A stretch of 9,250 nt of DNA from Bacteroidales bacterium (lineage in GTDB: Bacteria > Bacteroidota > Bacteroidia > Bacteroidales > UBA7960): NCBI GenBank assembly GCA_003557765.1, contig PWNO01000089.1, positions 1-9,250 on the forward strand, in the 5' to 3' direction. This document shows positions 1-5,862 of this stretch, piece after piece. The notes beneath the pieces were generated by a model. The model saw only the letters and a list, made by a program, of their open reading frames with translations. It did no database searches and was not told where the DNA came from. The position numbers and the translations under genes are program-made. The number at the start of each line of letters is the position of its first letter. Position 1 is the first letter of the stretch.

Positions 1-2600
1 ATCATGGCGGCATCGGCTTGCGGATAGTCGGTAAGGTGTACCGAAGCCACCGGGTGCCGTTCACTCACGCTGTTGAGGTCAAGGAAGAGCCTTTCGCTGA
101 AAAACGGGGCAATTGGTGCAGACACCATGGCCAGCACTTCGAGGCAGCGATAGAGGGTTTGGTAAGCAGATATTTTGTCGGCAGTATAATCTCCTTTCCA
201 GAAGCGGCGCCGGCAGAGGCGCACATACCAGTTGCTGAGATGCTCGTCTACAAAGGTGTGGATGAGCCGGCTCGCACGCGTAGGCTCATAGTCGGCATAG
301 CAGGCATCGGTTTCCCTGATAAGGGTGTTCAGCTCCGACAGGATCCAGCGGTCAATCTCCGGCCGTTTTTCGTAAGGCACCTCTTTTTCGCTATAAGTAA
401 AGCCATCAATGTTGGCATAAAGTGCAAAGAAAGCATAGGTGTTGTATAGGGTGCCGAAAAACTTGCGTCTGACCTCTTCTACGCCTTCCAGGTCGAACTT
501 CAGGTTATCCCAGGGCTGGGCGTTGTTGATCATATACCAGCGCGTGGCATCGGGTCCATATTTCTTAATGGTTGCGAAGGGGTCGATCGCGTTGCCCAGG
601 CGTTTGGACATCTTGTTGCCTTCCTTGTCGAGCACCAGGCCGTTTGACACCACAGCTTTGAAGGCCACCGAATCGGAGATCATGGTGGCAATGGCGTGCA
701 GGGTAAAGAACCATCCCCGGGTCTGGTCTACGCCTTCTGCAATGAAGTCGGCGGGGAAGTTTTCTTCAAACAGCTGGTGTTGCTCAAAGGGGTAGTGATA
801 CTGAGCATAGGGCATCGATCCACTGTCGAACCACACGTCGATCAGGTCCATTTCGCGGTACATCTTTCTGCCGGAAGGTGATACGAGCACCACCTCATCC
901 ACAAAGGGACGGTGGAGGTCGAAACGCTTATAGTTTTCATCAGACATGTCGTCCGGGTCGAAGTCCTTCATCGGATTCTCCTTCATGAAGCCTGCTTCCA
1001 CGGCTTTATCGATGGCGTCTTTCAGCTGGCGGGCGCTTCCGATGCAGACCTGTTCTTCGCGATCTTCGGTCATCCAGATGGGCAGCGGGATGCCCCAGTA
1101 GCGCGAGCGGCTCAGGTTCCAGTCCTGAAGGTTTTCCAGCCAGTTACCGAAGCGCCCGGTACCGGTGCTTTCCGGTTTCCATTTGATGGTTTTGTTCAGT
1201 TCAATCATCCTGTCCTTGATGGCGGTGGACCTGATAAACCAAGAGTCGAGCGGATAATACAGGATGGGTTTATCGGTACGCCAGCAATGGGGGTAGGAAT
1301 GCTCGTATTTCTCGGCCCTGAAGGCCCTATTTTCTGTTTTCAGTTTGATGATGATATCGACGTCGACGGGTCGCTCTTCCGGCTCGTCGTTTTCGCCAAT
1401 GTATTCGGGCTTCACGAATCGTCCGGCAAACTCGCCCATCTCTTCCACAAAGCGGCCCTTCTTGTTCACCATTGTGAGCGAGCCCAGTGCGTATTGTTGA
1501 CCCACCTTGTAGTCGTCGGCACCGAAGCTCGGTGCGATATGCACCACGCCGGTACCGTCTTCGGTCGTCACGAAGTCGCCAAGCACCACCCTGAAGGGGT
1601 CACCATCTTCGGGCTGTGCATAAGGCAGCAGCTGTTCGTAGCGGATGTTTTCAAACTGTTCGCCTTTGTAGCTGCCTACCACCTTGTAAGGGATCTTCTT
1701 TTGTCCGGGTTGATAGTCATCGAGCGCCATCTCTGCGTGCTTAGGGTTGAAAAAGTTGTCCATCAACTCTTTGGCCAGCACTACGAAGATGGGTTCGTGC
1801 GTATAGGCGTTAAAAGTTTGCACCTTCAGGTATTCGATGTTTTTTCCTACAGCGAGGCCGGTGTTGCTGGGAAGCGTCCAGGGCGTGGTGGTCCACGCCA
1901 GCAGGAAAACCTCTTCGTCATCATCAAAAAGGAAGCCGGATTGCGCATTGCGTACCACCTTAAACTGGGCGGTGAGGGAGTTGTCTTTGACGTTACGGTA
2001 GCAACCGGGCTGGTTCAGCTCGTGGGTGCTCAGGCCTGTGCCGGCGGCAGGCGAATAGGGCTGAATACTGTATCCTTTATAGAGCAGCCCTTTCTCATAC
2101 AGTTTGCTCAGCAGGTGCCATACGGTTTCGATGTATTTGTTGTCGAAGGTGATGTAGGGGTCACTCAGGTCAAGCCAGTAGCCCATGATGCGGGTCAGCT
2201 CGTCCCAGGTGTCTTTGTACTTCATCACATCCTTGCGACAGGCCTGGTTGTATTCTTCGATGGAGATGGTTTTTCCGATGTCCTCCTTGGTGATGCCCAG
2301 CAGTTTCTCCACGCCAATCTCTACGGGCAGGCCGTGGGTGTCCCATCCTGCTTTGCGCTTGACGTAATGACCTTTCTGGGTGCGGTAGCGGCAGAAGATG
2401 TCCTTGATGGCGCGTGCCATCACGTGGTGAATGCCTGGCAGGCCGTTAGCCGACGGTGGCCCTTCGTAAAACACCCACGGCTTGCCGTCCTTGCGCAACT
2501 CGAGGCTCTGCTCAAACACCTGATGTTCTTCCCAGTAGGCGCTGATTTCTTCCCCCAGCCGGGGCAAGTTGAGCGACTGATATTCTTTGTACTTCGGCAT
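1..2600 (-). CDS. ileS: Isoleucyl-tRNA synthetase, IleRS2 type (3' end cut by window)
   Basis: This cytoplasmic class I aminoacyl-tRNA synthetase charges tRNA-Ile with isoleucine and edits misactivated valine. The first 866 or so residues are visible, with no in-frame stop in the parts I translated; Bacteroidota IleS is roughly 1,100 residues, so the C-terminal anticodon-binding end lies outside. The N-terminus reads MPKYKEYQSLNLPRLGEEI. The HIGH signature sits in GPPSANGLPGIHH (GIHH, residues 56-59), followed by GWDTHGLPVE (85-94). The CP1 editing domain has GTGVVHIAPSFGADD (349-363), and WGIPLPIW and DQTRGWFFT occur further on. KMSKR is at 663-667, then an anticodon-domain stretch including HLSNWYVRLCRRRFWKGDY. 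The ATG at 2600 matches the family N-terminus; no Shine-Dalgarno is seen, as is usual in Bacteroidota. The swapped HIGH motif is typical of part of the IleRS2 branch. A very long open frame on the opposite strand is codon-aligned and a shadow. Confidence 0.98.
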   Translation of the reverse strand, partial: MPKYKEYQSLNLPRLGEEISAYWEEHQVFEQSLELRKDGKPWVFYEGPPSANGLPGIHHVMARAIKDIFCRYRTQKGHYVKRKAGWDTHGLPVEIGVEKLLGITKEDIGKTISIEEYNQACRKDVMKYKDTWDELTRIMGYWLDLSDPYITFDNKYIETVWHLLSKLYEKGLLYKGYSIQPYSPAAGTGLSTHELNQPGCYRNVKDNSLTAQFKVVRNAQSGFLFDDDEEVFLLAWTTTPWTLPSNTGLAVGKNIEYLKVQTFNAYTHEPIFVVLAKELMDNFFNPKHAEMALDDYQPGQKKIPYKVVGSYKGEQFENIRYEQLLPYAQPEDGDPFRVVLGDFVTTEDGTGVVHIAPSFGADDYKVGQQYALGSLTMVNKKGRFVEEMGEFAGRFVKPEYIGENDEPEERPVDVDIIIKLKTENRAFRAEKYEHSYPHCWRTDKPILYYPLDSWFIRSTAIKDRMIELNKTIKWKPESTGTGRFGNWLENLQDWNLSRSRYWGIPLPIWMTEDREEQVCIGSARQLKDAIDKAVEAGFMKENPMKDFDPDDMSDENYKRFDLHRPFVDEVVLVSPSGRKMYREMDLIDVWFDSGSMPYAQYHYPFEQHQLFEENFPADFIAEGVDQTRGWFFTLHAIATMISDSVAFKAVVSNGLVLDKEGNKMSKRLGNAIDPFATIKKYGPDATRWYMINNAQPWDNLKFDLEGVEEVRRKFFGTLYNTYAFFALYANIDGFTYSEKEVPYEKRPEIDRWILSELNTLIRETDACYADYEPTRASRLIHTFVDEHLSNWYVRLCRRRFWKGDYTADKISAYQTLYRCLEVLAMVSAPIAPFFSERLFLDLNSVSERHPVASVHLTDYPQADAAM

Positions 2601-2632
2601 GGTATAACTGCTGGTTTAGGCTCCTGATGGGG

Positions 2633-2659
2633 GTGAAACGCAAGTGATTTCACTGAAAT
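2633..2659. other. Overlapping inverted repeats in the ileS leader
   Basis: ATTTCA-C-TGAAAT (2647-2659) is a 13-bp palindrome around one central base. Its left part, TTTCAC (2648-2653), is also complementary to GTGAAA (2633-2638) across a 9-nt loop. The two pairings share bases and could exclude each other in the leader RNA; alternatively the 13-mer could be a DNA operator. No T-box features are visible. Function unknown. Confidence 0.3.
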
Positions 2660-2687
2660 TCAGGGGGTAGTTTGTGATTTTAAGCCG

Positions 2688-2714
2688 CAAAAATATAAAA
2701 AAAAAAGGAAACAA
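2688..2714 (-). promoter_or_regulatory. Candidate ileS promoter (Bacteroidota type)
   Basis: On the minus strand TATTTTTG (2695-2688) fits the Bacteroidota -7 consensus TAnnTTTG. A TTG at 2714-2712 lies 16 nt upstream, slightly short of the reported 17-23 nt range. An A/T tract fills the spacer. Initiation near 2681 would give a leader of about 80 nt. It is the only such match I found in the ileS upstream region, but the AT-rich context makes a chance match possible. Confidence 0.4.
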
Positions 2715-2837
2715 GTTGTGAAGTTAGCAGGGACAGCACTTGAACTGTCTAAAGTGGCCAGAGGTGCTTATGAAAGTATTTTGGTGTATTGATGAGTTAT
2801 TGGTTTAAGGGGTTCGGGGTTCCTGATTTTCTGCAAA

Positions 2838-2879
2838 ATCCACAAATAAGCACAAATGGTTTCACAAATGCACACAAAT
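2838..2879 (-). repeat. Dispersed intergenic repeat, copy 1
   Basis: About 40 bp reading, on the plus strand, CCACAAATAAGCACAAATGG then TTTCACAAATGCACACAAA. It closely matches a second copy at about 7284-7328. Read on the minus strand both copies give peptide-like strings (LCAFVKPFVLICG here; ICVNLWT in the other). I remember such strings as spurious hypothetical peptides in many environmental bacterial genomes. The 62-residue minus-strand frame through it (2985-2797) is therefore not called as a gene. Confidence 0.6.
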
Positions 2880-2902
2880 ACCTCAGATCACAAAATCCTT
2901 CC

Positions 2903-2945
2903 TCTGCGAACATCTGCGAAGACCACTGCGAGCTTCTGCGAGAAC
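2903..2945. repeat. CTGCGA-rich degenerate repeat
   Basis: CTGCGA occurs at 2903, 2913, 2926 and 2936 (offsets 10, 13, 10), directly after the dispersed repeat. It is probably part of the same composite intergenic repeat. Nothing suggests a gene. Confidence 0.5.
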
Positions 2946-3121
2946 CCAACCCGCCACGCCAACCCCGATCACCTATGTCCCCCATGACACAGCAAACCCG
3001 AACCCCTTATCCCATTAGTGCGTCGCATACATTAAACACATCGTAGCACCCCAGGCCTCCCCATAGCACTTTAACTCCGTAACCAAACAACACACCACCT
3101 TAATCCAGACCATCGCAAACA

Positions 3122-3226
3122 CCTCGGGAACCTCAAACTTCAAACCCATTTAACCACATAACTCCCCACATCACCAGGGTTAAACAAAAAATCCTCGGGC
3201 AACCTCAACCTTCAAACCTCTTTAAC
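3122..3226 (-). repeat. Two copies of a 33-34 bp repeat overlapping the aroC stop
   Basis: Copy A (3122-3154) and copy B (3193-3226) both run, on the plus strand, CCTCGGG, AACCTCAA, CTTCAAAC, TTTAAC with a few mismatches. On the minus strand copy B splits into octamers GTTAAAGA, GGTTTGAA, GGTTGAGG. Copy B contains the aroC stop codon (3207-3205) and encodes the last residues, KRFEG. Related phrases occur at 7265-7281 (opposite orientation), at 7340-7356, and weakly at 4475-4493. The rest of the gap from 2946 to 3204 is C/A-rich low-complexity sequence with no gene. Confidence 0.65.
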
Positions 3227-4176
3227 TCCGCCAGGGCGATGGCTGTGATGGCTTCGATGACGACGGGCACGCGCAGGGCGATGCAGGCGTCGTGGCGGCC
3301 GGTGACCTTCATCGCTTCCACCTTTTGGGTTTCGGTGTTCAGGGAATGTTGTTCCCGGGCGATGCTGGATGTGGGTTTGACGGCCACGCGAAACACAAGG
3401 GGGTTGCCGTTGGTCATTCCGCCTGTGATCCCGCCGGCGTTGTTGGTCCTGGTCTTGCCAGTATTGTCGAGGAGGGGGTCATTGTGTTCGCTTCCCCGCA
3501 TGGAAGCTGCACGGAAACCGCTTCCGAAGGAGATCCCTTTGATGGCAGGCACGGCAAAGGCCAGGTGGCTGATGACCGATTCTACGGAGTCAAAGAAGGG
3601 CTCTCCCCAGCCCAGCGGGATGTTTTCGGCCGTGCATTCGACCAGTCCGCCGATGCTGTCACCGGCTTGCAGCGCTTCCTCGACGGCCGCATCGATGTCG
3701 GTGGATCCGCCTGCTTCAATGAGTTTAGCTTTGATGGTGATGCCTTCCAGCAGCTTTTTGGCCACCACGCCTGCTGCCACCAGCGCCAGGGTAAGGCGTC
3801 CGGAAAAGTGGCCGCCGCCGCGGTGATCCTGGAAGCCCTTGAAGCGCTGTGAAGCCACGAAGTCGGCGTGACCGGGGCGCGGTTGCCGTTTGAAGGCCGA
3901 ATAATCGCGCGGACGGGTGTTTTTGTTGACAAACTGTATGGTGATTGGCGCTCCCGTGGTGTACCCGTTGAAGACTCCGGAGAGGAGCTCCGGCTGGTCT
4001 TTTTCCTTCCGTGGGGTCGTACCCTTTGCTCCGGGCTTCCGGCGCGACAGGTCTGCGGAAAAATCTTCTTCCGTCAGGGGCACGCCCGGCGGACAGCCAT
4101 CGATGCAGACACCGATTGCCGGGCCGTGTGATTCACCAAAAATATTTATCCTGAATTTGTTTCCAAAGCTGTTCAT
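3205..4176 (-). CDS. aroC: Chorismate synthase, compact form
   Basis: AroC performs the last shikimate-pathway step: anti-1,4 elimination of phosphate from 5-enolpyruvylshikimate-3-phosphate to give chorismate, using reduced FMN in the cytoplasm. Family signatures are in order: FGESHGPAIG (13-22) and RPGHAD (100-105), each with a catalytic histidine (H17, H103); RGGGHFSGR (119-127); NNAGGITGGMTNG (245-257); KPTSSI (267-272); and GRHDACIALR (293-302). At 323 residues it is shorter than the usual 350-390. The gap falls after KAKLIEAGGS (149-158), where longer enzymes such as E. coli AroC carry an extra loop. GGGHFSGR replaces the commoner GGGRSSAR, a variant I associate with Firmicutes-like AroC. 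The start MNSFGNKFRI fits the family. The last residues, KRFEG, are encoded by an intergenic repeat unit. Spacing of about 480 bp from aroE argues for a separate transcript. Confidence 0.97.
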   Translation of the reverse strand: MNSFGNKFRINIFGESHGPAIGVCIDGCPPGVPLTEEDFSADLSRRKPGAKGTTPRKEKDQPELLSGVFNGYTTGAPITIQFVNKNTRPRDYSAFKRQPRPGHADFVASQRFKGFQDHRGGGHFSGRLTLALVAAGVVAKKLLEGITIKAKLIEAGGSTDIDAAVEEALQAGDSIGGLVECTAENIPLGWGEPFFDSVESVISHLAFAVPAIKGISFGSGFRAASMRGSEHNDPLLDNTGKTRTNNAGGITGGMTNGNPLVFRVAVKPTSSIAREQHSLNTETQKVEAMKVTGRHDACIALRVPVVIEAITAIALAELKRFEG

Positions 4177-4194
4177 GGTAAATAAGGGTTAAAA

Positions 4195-4269
4195 GACAAA
4201 AGGTCAAAAAGTCAAAAAGACGAAAGGACAAAAAGACAAAAGGACGAAAGGACGAAAGGTCAATAGTCC
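4195..4269. repeat. Octamer array upstream of aroC
   Basis: Nine consecutive 8-mers follow without a break: GACAAAAG, GTCAAAAA, GTCAAAAA, GACGAAAG, GACAAAAA, GACAAAAG, GACGAAAG, GACGAAAG, GTCAATAG, ending in TCC. The consensus is GWCRAAAR. The array ends 18 nt before the aroC ATG, so the aroC transcript may begin with a repeated U/C-rich stretch. Minus-strand frames through it are phenylalanine/serine-rich and not credible genes. Confidence 0.85.
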
Positions 4270-4290
4270 GGCATCCATCTTGCAGATGCC
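4270..4290. other. Inverted repeat between octamer array and larger hairpin
   Basis: GGCATC (4270-4275) pairs with GATGCC (4285-4290) across nine bases. An alternative 5-bp pairing, CATCT/AGATG (4276-4280 and 4284-4288), uses a 3-base loop. The two are mutually exclusive. It lies beside the 4297-4334 hairpin in the aroC upstream region. Confidence 0.45.
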
Positions 4291-4296
4291 ATTGGT

Positions 4297-4334
4297 AGCA
4301 ACAGGTGAAATGGTTTTTTGTTGAACCTGTTGCT
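4297..4334. other. Perfect 10-bp inverted repeat upstream of aroC
   Basis: AGCAACAGGT (4297-4306) and ACCTGTTGCT (4325-4334) are exact inverted repeats around an 18-nt loop with six consecutive T on the plus strand. No run of T follows either side, so it is not a classic intrinsic terminator. It could be a leader stem-loop of aroC, an end structure of the aroE transcript, or an operator. Confidence 0.6.
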
Positions 4335-4375
4335 GGCGATGTGATCATTAGATGCGAGATGCGACGCGTTGCTGG

Positions 4376-4410
4376 GTTAAAGGGTTAATAGGACAAAAGG
4401 TCGAAAAGTC
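4376..4410. repeat. Short octamer array between aroC and aroE
   Basis: Four consecutive octamers GTTAAAGG, GTTAATAG, GACAAAAG, GTCGAAAA are followed by GTCCGGG. This short array joins the GTTAATAG type (also at 5654) with the GACAAAAG type, which supports one underlying repeat family. The remainder of 4335-4471 shows no gene. Confidence 0.65.
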
Positions 4411-4471
4411 CGGGTTTGTGATGTCTTCAAACTGATTTACAAAAACCTCTTATAACGCCATTCAGGCATTG

Positions 4472-4594
4472 TCACCCGGGCAGCCTCAAACTACGGATAG
4501 CCCGAGTGCTGTCCCAAAGGGCTTCAAACGCTTCCAGTGCGTTCCTTTTTCCAATTTCTTCGACCCGTCCTGATTCCAATTTTTTGCTGTCTGC
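4472..4594 (-). pseudogene. Possible small gene fragment downstream of aroE
   Basis: A stop-bounded minus-strand frame of 40 codons without a recognisable start reads ADSKKLESGRVEEIGKRNAL, continues as EAFEALWDSTRAIRSLRLPG and ends at TGA (4474-4472). The composition looks like ordinary helical protein, unlike the repeat-derived frames nearby. Just upstream, in another frame, comes DEGQLEAISKNRKVS, so a frameshifted remnant is conceivable. I recognise no family. It could be chance; 40 open codons are not rare. Confidence 0.2.
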
Positions 4595-4653
4595 TTACTT
4601 TCCGGTTTTTGCTTATTGCCTCCAGCTGACCCTCATCGGGCCTGGCGCAAAAA

Positions 4654-5583
4654 TCATGATCCAAAGGCCAGGTGTATTTCTTCTTCAATCACTTTCCTCA
4701 CGGCTGCCTGATCCATTCCGGATGCTGAGACCACGAGGTCGTATTGTGCTTCCGGGAGCTTTTGCAGGTTATCCTCCATCAGGGGCAGTATTTGCAAGTT
4801 TTCGGGGTCTGGTTTCTGATGCAGGTTCCTGGTCAGCACCTCCGGCTTGGTTGTTTTATCCAGGTAGAAGGCAGCTGCTTCGGCTCCCTGGAAGGCAAGC
4901 CATTGCTCGCCGCTGATCATGGGGATGTCTGCCGTTTTGCAGGCTGCGGTCACCCGGGAGGGTTTATATATGGCATCCAGGAGCACCCCGCAGGATAAAC
5001 GATCGATATAGGGCGGGATGCCTTCTGGCAGAATGGTGGAGACGACCGCATCGAAACGGGGCAGTTCGGTCTCCTGTTTCCATGGGATGATCTGGCAGTC
5101 GAAATCTGCAGCCAGCGCTTTGGCCTTGGTGTGCGTCCTGTTGCTGAGCCACACCTGGGCTCCGGCATGGGTGAGTCCGTATACGGCAGCTCTTGCCGCC
5201 CCGCCGGCACCAAGCACCAGGATGCTGCCGCCTTTCAGCTCCAACCCAAAAGCTTGCAGCGGCCCGGTAACGCCTATATGGTCCGTGTTGTGCCCGGTGA
5301 TCTTTTTTCCATCGTAGCGTATACAGTTGACGGCACCCACTGCACGGACGGCATCTGTCACCTCATCGGCCAGGTCCACCAAATCCTCCTTAAAGGGTGA
5401 GGTGATGCTTGCCCCGCGGATATAAAGCAACCGGACCATGTGCACCAGGTCTTCTGCCGACTGTGGCCGGATCCGCAAATACCGTTCCTGCTGTACATCC
5501 ATTAACGGACTGAACAGCTGCGGGCTTTTGCTGTGCAGCACAGGCTGGCCGAAAACCGCATATAGCAATGGGTTGATAGACAT
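4654..5583 (-). CDS. aroE: Shikimate dehydrogenase with C-terminal extension
   Basis: AroE reduces 3-dehydroshikimate to shikimate with NADPH in the cytoplasm. The shikimate-binding domain carries HSKSP (17-21), GASITSPFKED (57-67, catalytic K65), GAVNCI (83-88) and GHNTDHIG (97-104, catalytic D101). The Rossmann domain has VLGAGGAARAA (123-133) and the cofactor-phosphate-binding SNRT (147-150). GEQWLAFQGAEAAAFYL (225-241) matches the closing helix of the family, where most enzymes end soon after (about 270-280 residues). Here about 57 further residues follow, including KPDPENLQILPLMEDNLQKL and YDLVVSASGMDQAAVRKVIE. I do not recognise this tail. The ATG at 5583 gives a normal N-terminus. No clear promoter is seen upstream, only an octamer array. 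It shares the chorismate pathway with AroC but lies about 480 bp from it. Confidence 0.95.
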   Translation of the reverse strand: MSINPLLYAVFGQPVLHSKSPQLFSPLMDVQQERYLRIRPQSAEDLVHMVRLLYIRGASITSPFKEDLVDLADEVTDAVRAVGAVNCIRYDGKKITGHNTDHIGVTGPLQAFGLELKGGSILVLGAGGAARAAVYGLTHAGAQVWLSNRTHTKAKALAADFDCQIIPWKQETELPRFDAVVSTILPEGIPPYIDRLSCGVLLDAIYKPSRVTAACKTADIPMISGEQWLAFQGAEAAAFYLDKTTKPEVLTRNLHQKPDPENLQILPLMEDNLQKLPEAQYDLVVSASGMDQAAVRKVIEEEIHLAFGS

Positions 5584-5613
5584 TTCTTCGGTTTAATGTT
5601 TTGTGGTTAAGGA

Positions 5614-5702
5614 GTGAATCGGTGAATCGGTTATTGTTAAATTGGGTGACTGTGTTAATAGGCGAATCGGGCTAATGGGTGAATGGCTGAATCGGTTATG
5701 GG
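5614..5702. repeat. GTGAATCG-type octamer array upstream of aroE
   Basis: Eleven 8-bp blocks can be read from 5614: GTGAATCG twice exactly, then GTTATTGT, TAAATTGG, GTGACTGT, GTTAATAG, GCGAATCG and further variants. One extra base near 5670 shifts the phase. The consensus (GTNAATNG) resembles the GWCRAAAR arrays elsewhere. It ends about 30 bp upstream of the aroE start. Confidence 0.65.
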
Positions 5703-5834
5703 GTCAGGCCCTGCCACTGTTAACTGGAGAAAGCCCAAGTGCAGTCTGTGGCCTCTTGCGGCAATCTCTTTACTTAGTATCTCATCATCCTGATTTTATT
5801 TGCAATAAAGTGTAAACCTATTTCAGGACGAGAC
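5703..5834. other. Non-repetitive island downstream of mazG
   Basis: This roughly 130-bp stretch differs in texture from the repeats on both sides. It includes the inverted repeat TTTATT-TGC-AATAAA (5795-5809) and ends in TGTAAACCTATTTCAGGACG, which reminds me of insertion-sequence ends in Bacteroidota. A minus-strand frame across it reads QDDEILSKEIAARGHRLHLG then FLQLTVAGPDP but has no start and runs into the octamer array. It may be an eroded insertion-sequence fragment; I cannot identify the family. Confidence 0.25.
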
Positions 5835-5841
5835 ACACGCC

Positions 5842-5862
5842 TTCTTACTGCTTACTTCTTAC
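5842..5862 (-). repeat. Heptamer repeat (GTAAGNA) at the mazG 3' end
   Basis: On the minus strand GTAAGAA, GTAAGCA, GTAAGAA stand in tandem. The mazG stop codon (TAA, 5854-5852) lies inside the middle unit, and the first unit contributes to the last lysine codons. The same heptamer family recurs at 7469-7496, downstream of the lipoprotein gene. Confidence 0.6.

Noticed and set aside
912..2627. 571-codon plus-strand open frame
   Set aside because: It is exactly codon-aligned antisense to ileS, which carries unmistakable synthetase motifs. It stays open because ileS rarely uses TTA, CTA and TCA codons.
2601..2690. T-box leader for ileS
   Set aside because: No specifier stem or T-box sequence is visible, and such leaders are characteristic of Firmicutes rather than Bacteroidota.
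2797..2985. 62-codon minus-strand frame giving LCAFVKPFVLICG
   Set aside because: It is translated from a dispersed intergenic repeat that recurs at about 7284, so it is not a gene.
3239..3852. Two plus-strand open frames of 186 and 195 codons
   Set aside because: Both are shadows of aroC, which has every chorismate synthase signature.
4133..4348. 71-codon minus-strand frame upstream of aroC
   Set aside because: Much of it is phenylalanine/serine-rich translation of the octamer array, and it overlaps the aroC start in another frame.
4639..4673. CCTGGC/GCCAGG inverted repeat at the aroE stop as a terminator
   Set aside because: The arms are only 6 bp, the loop is about 20 nt and no T-run follows on the coding strand.
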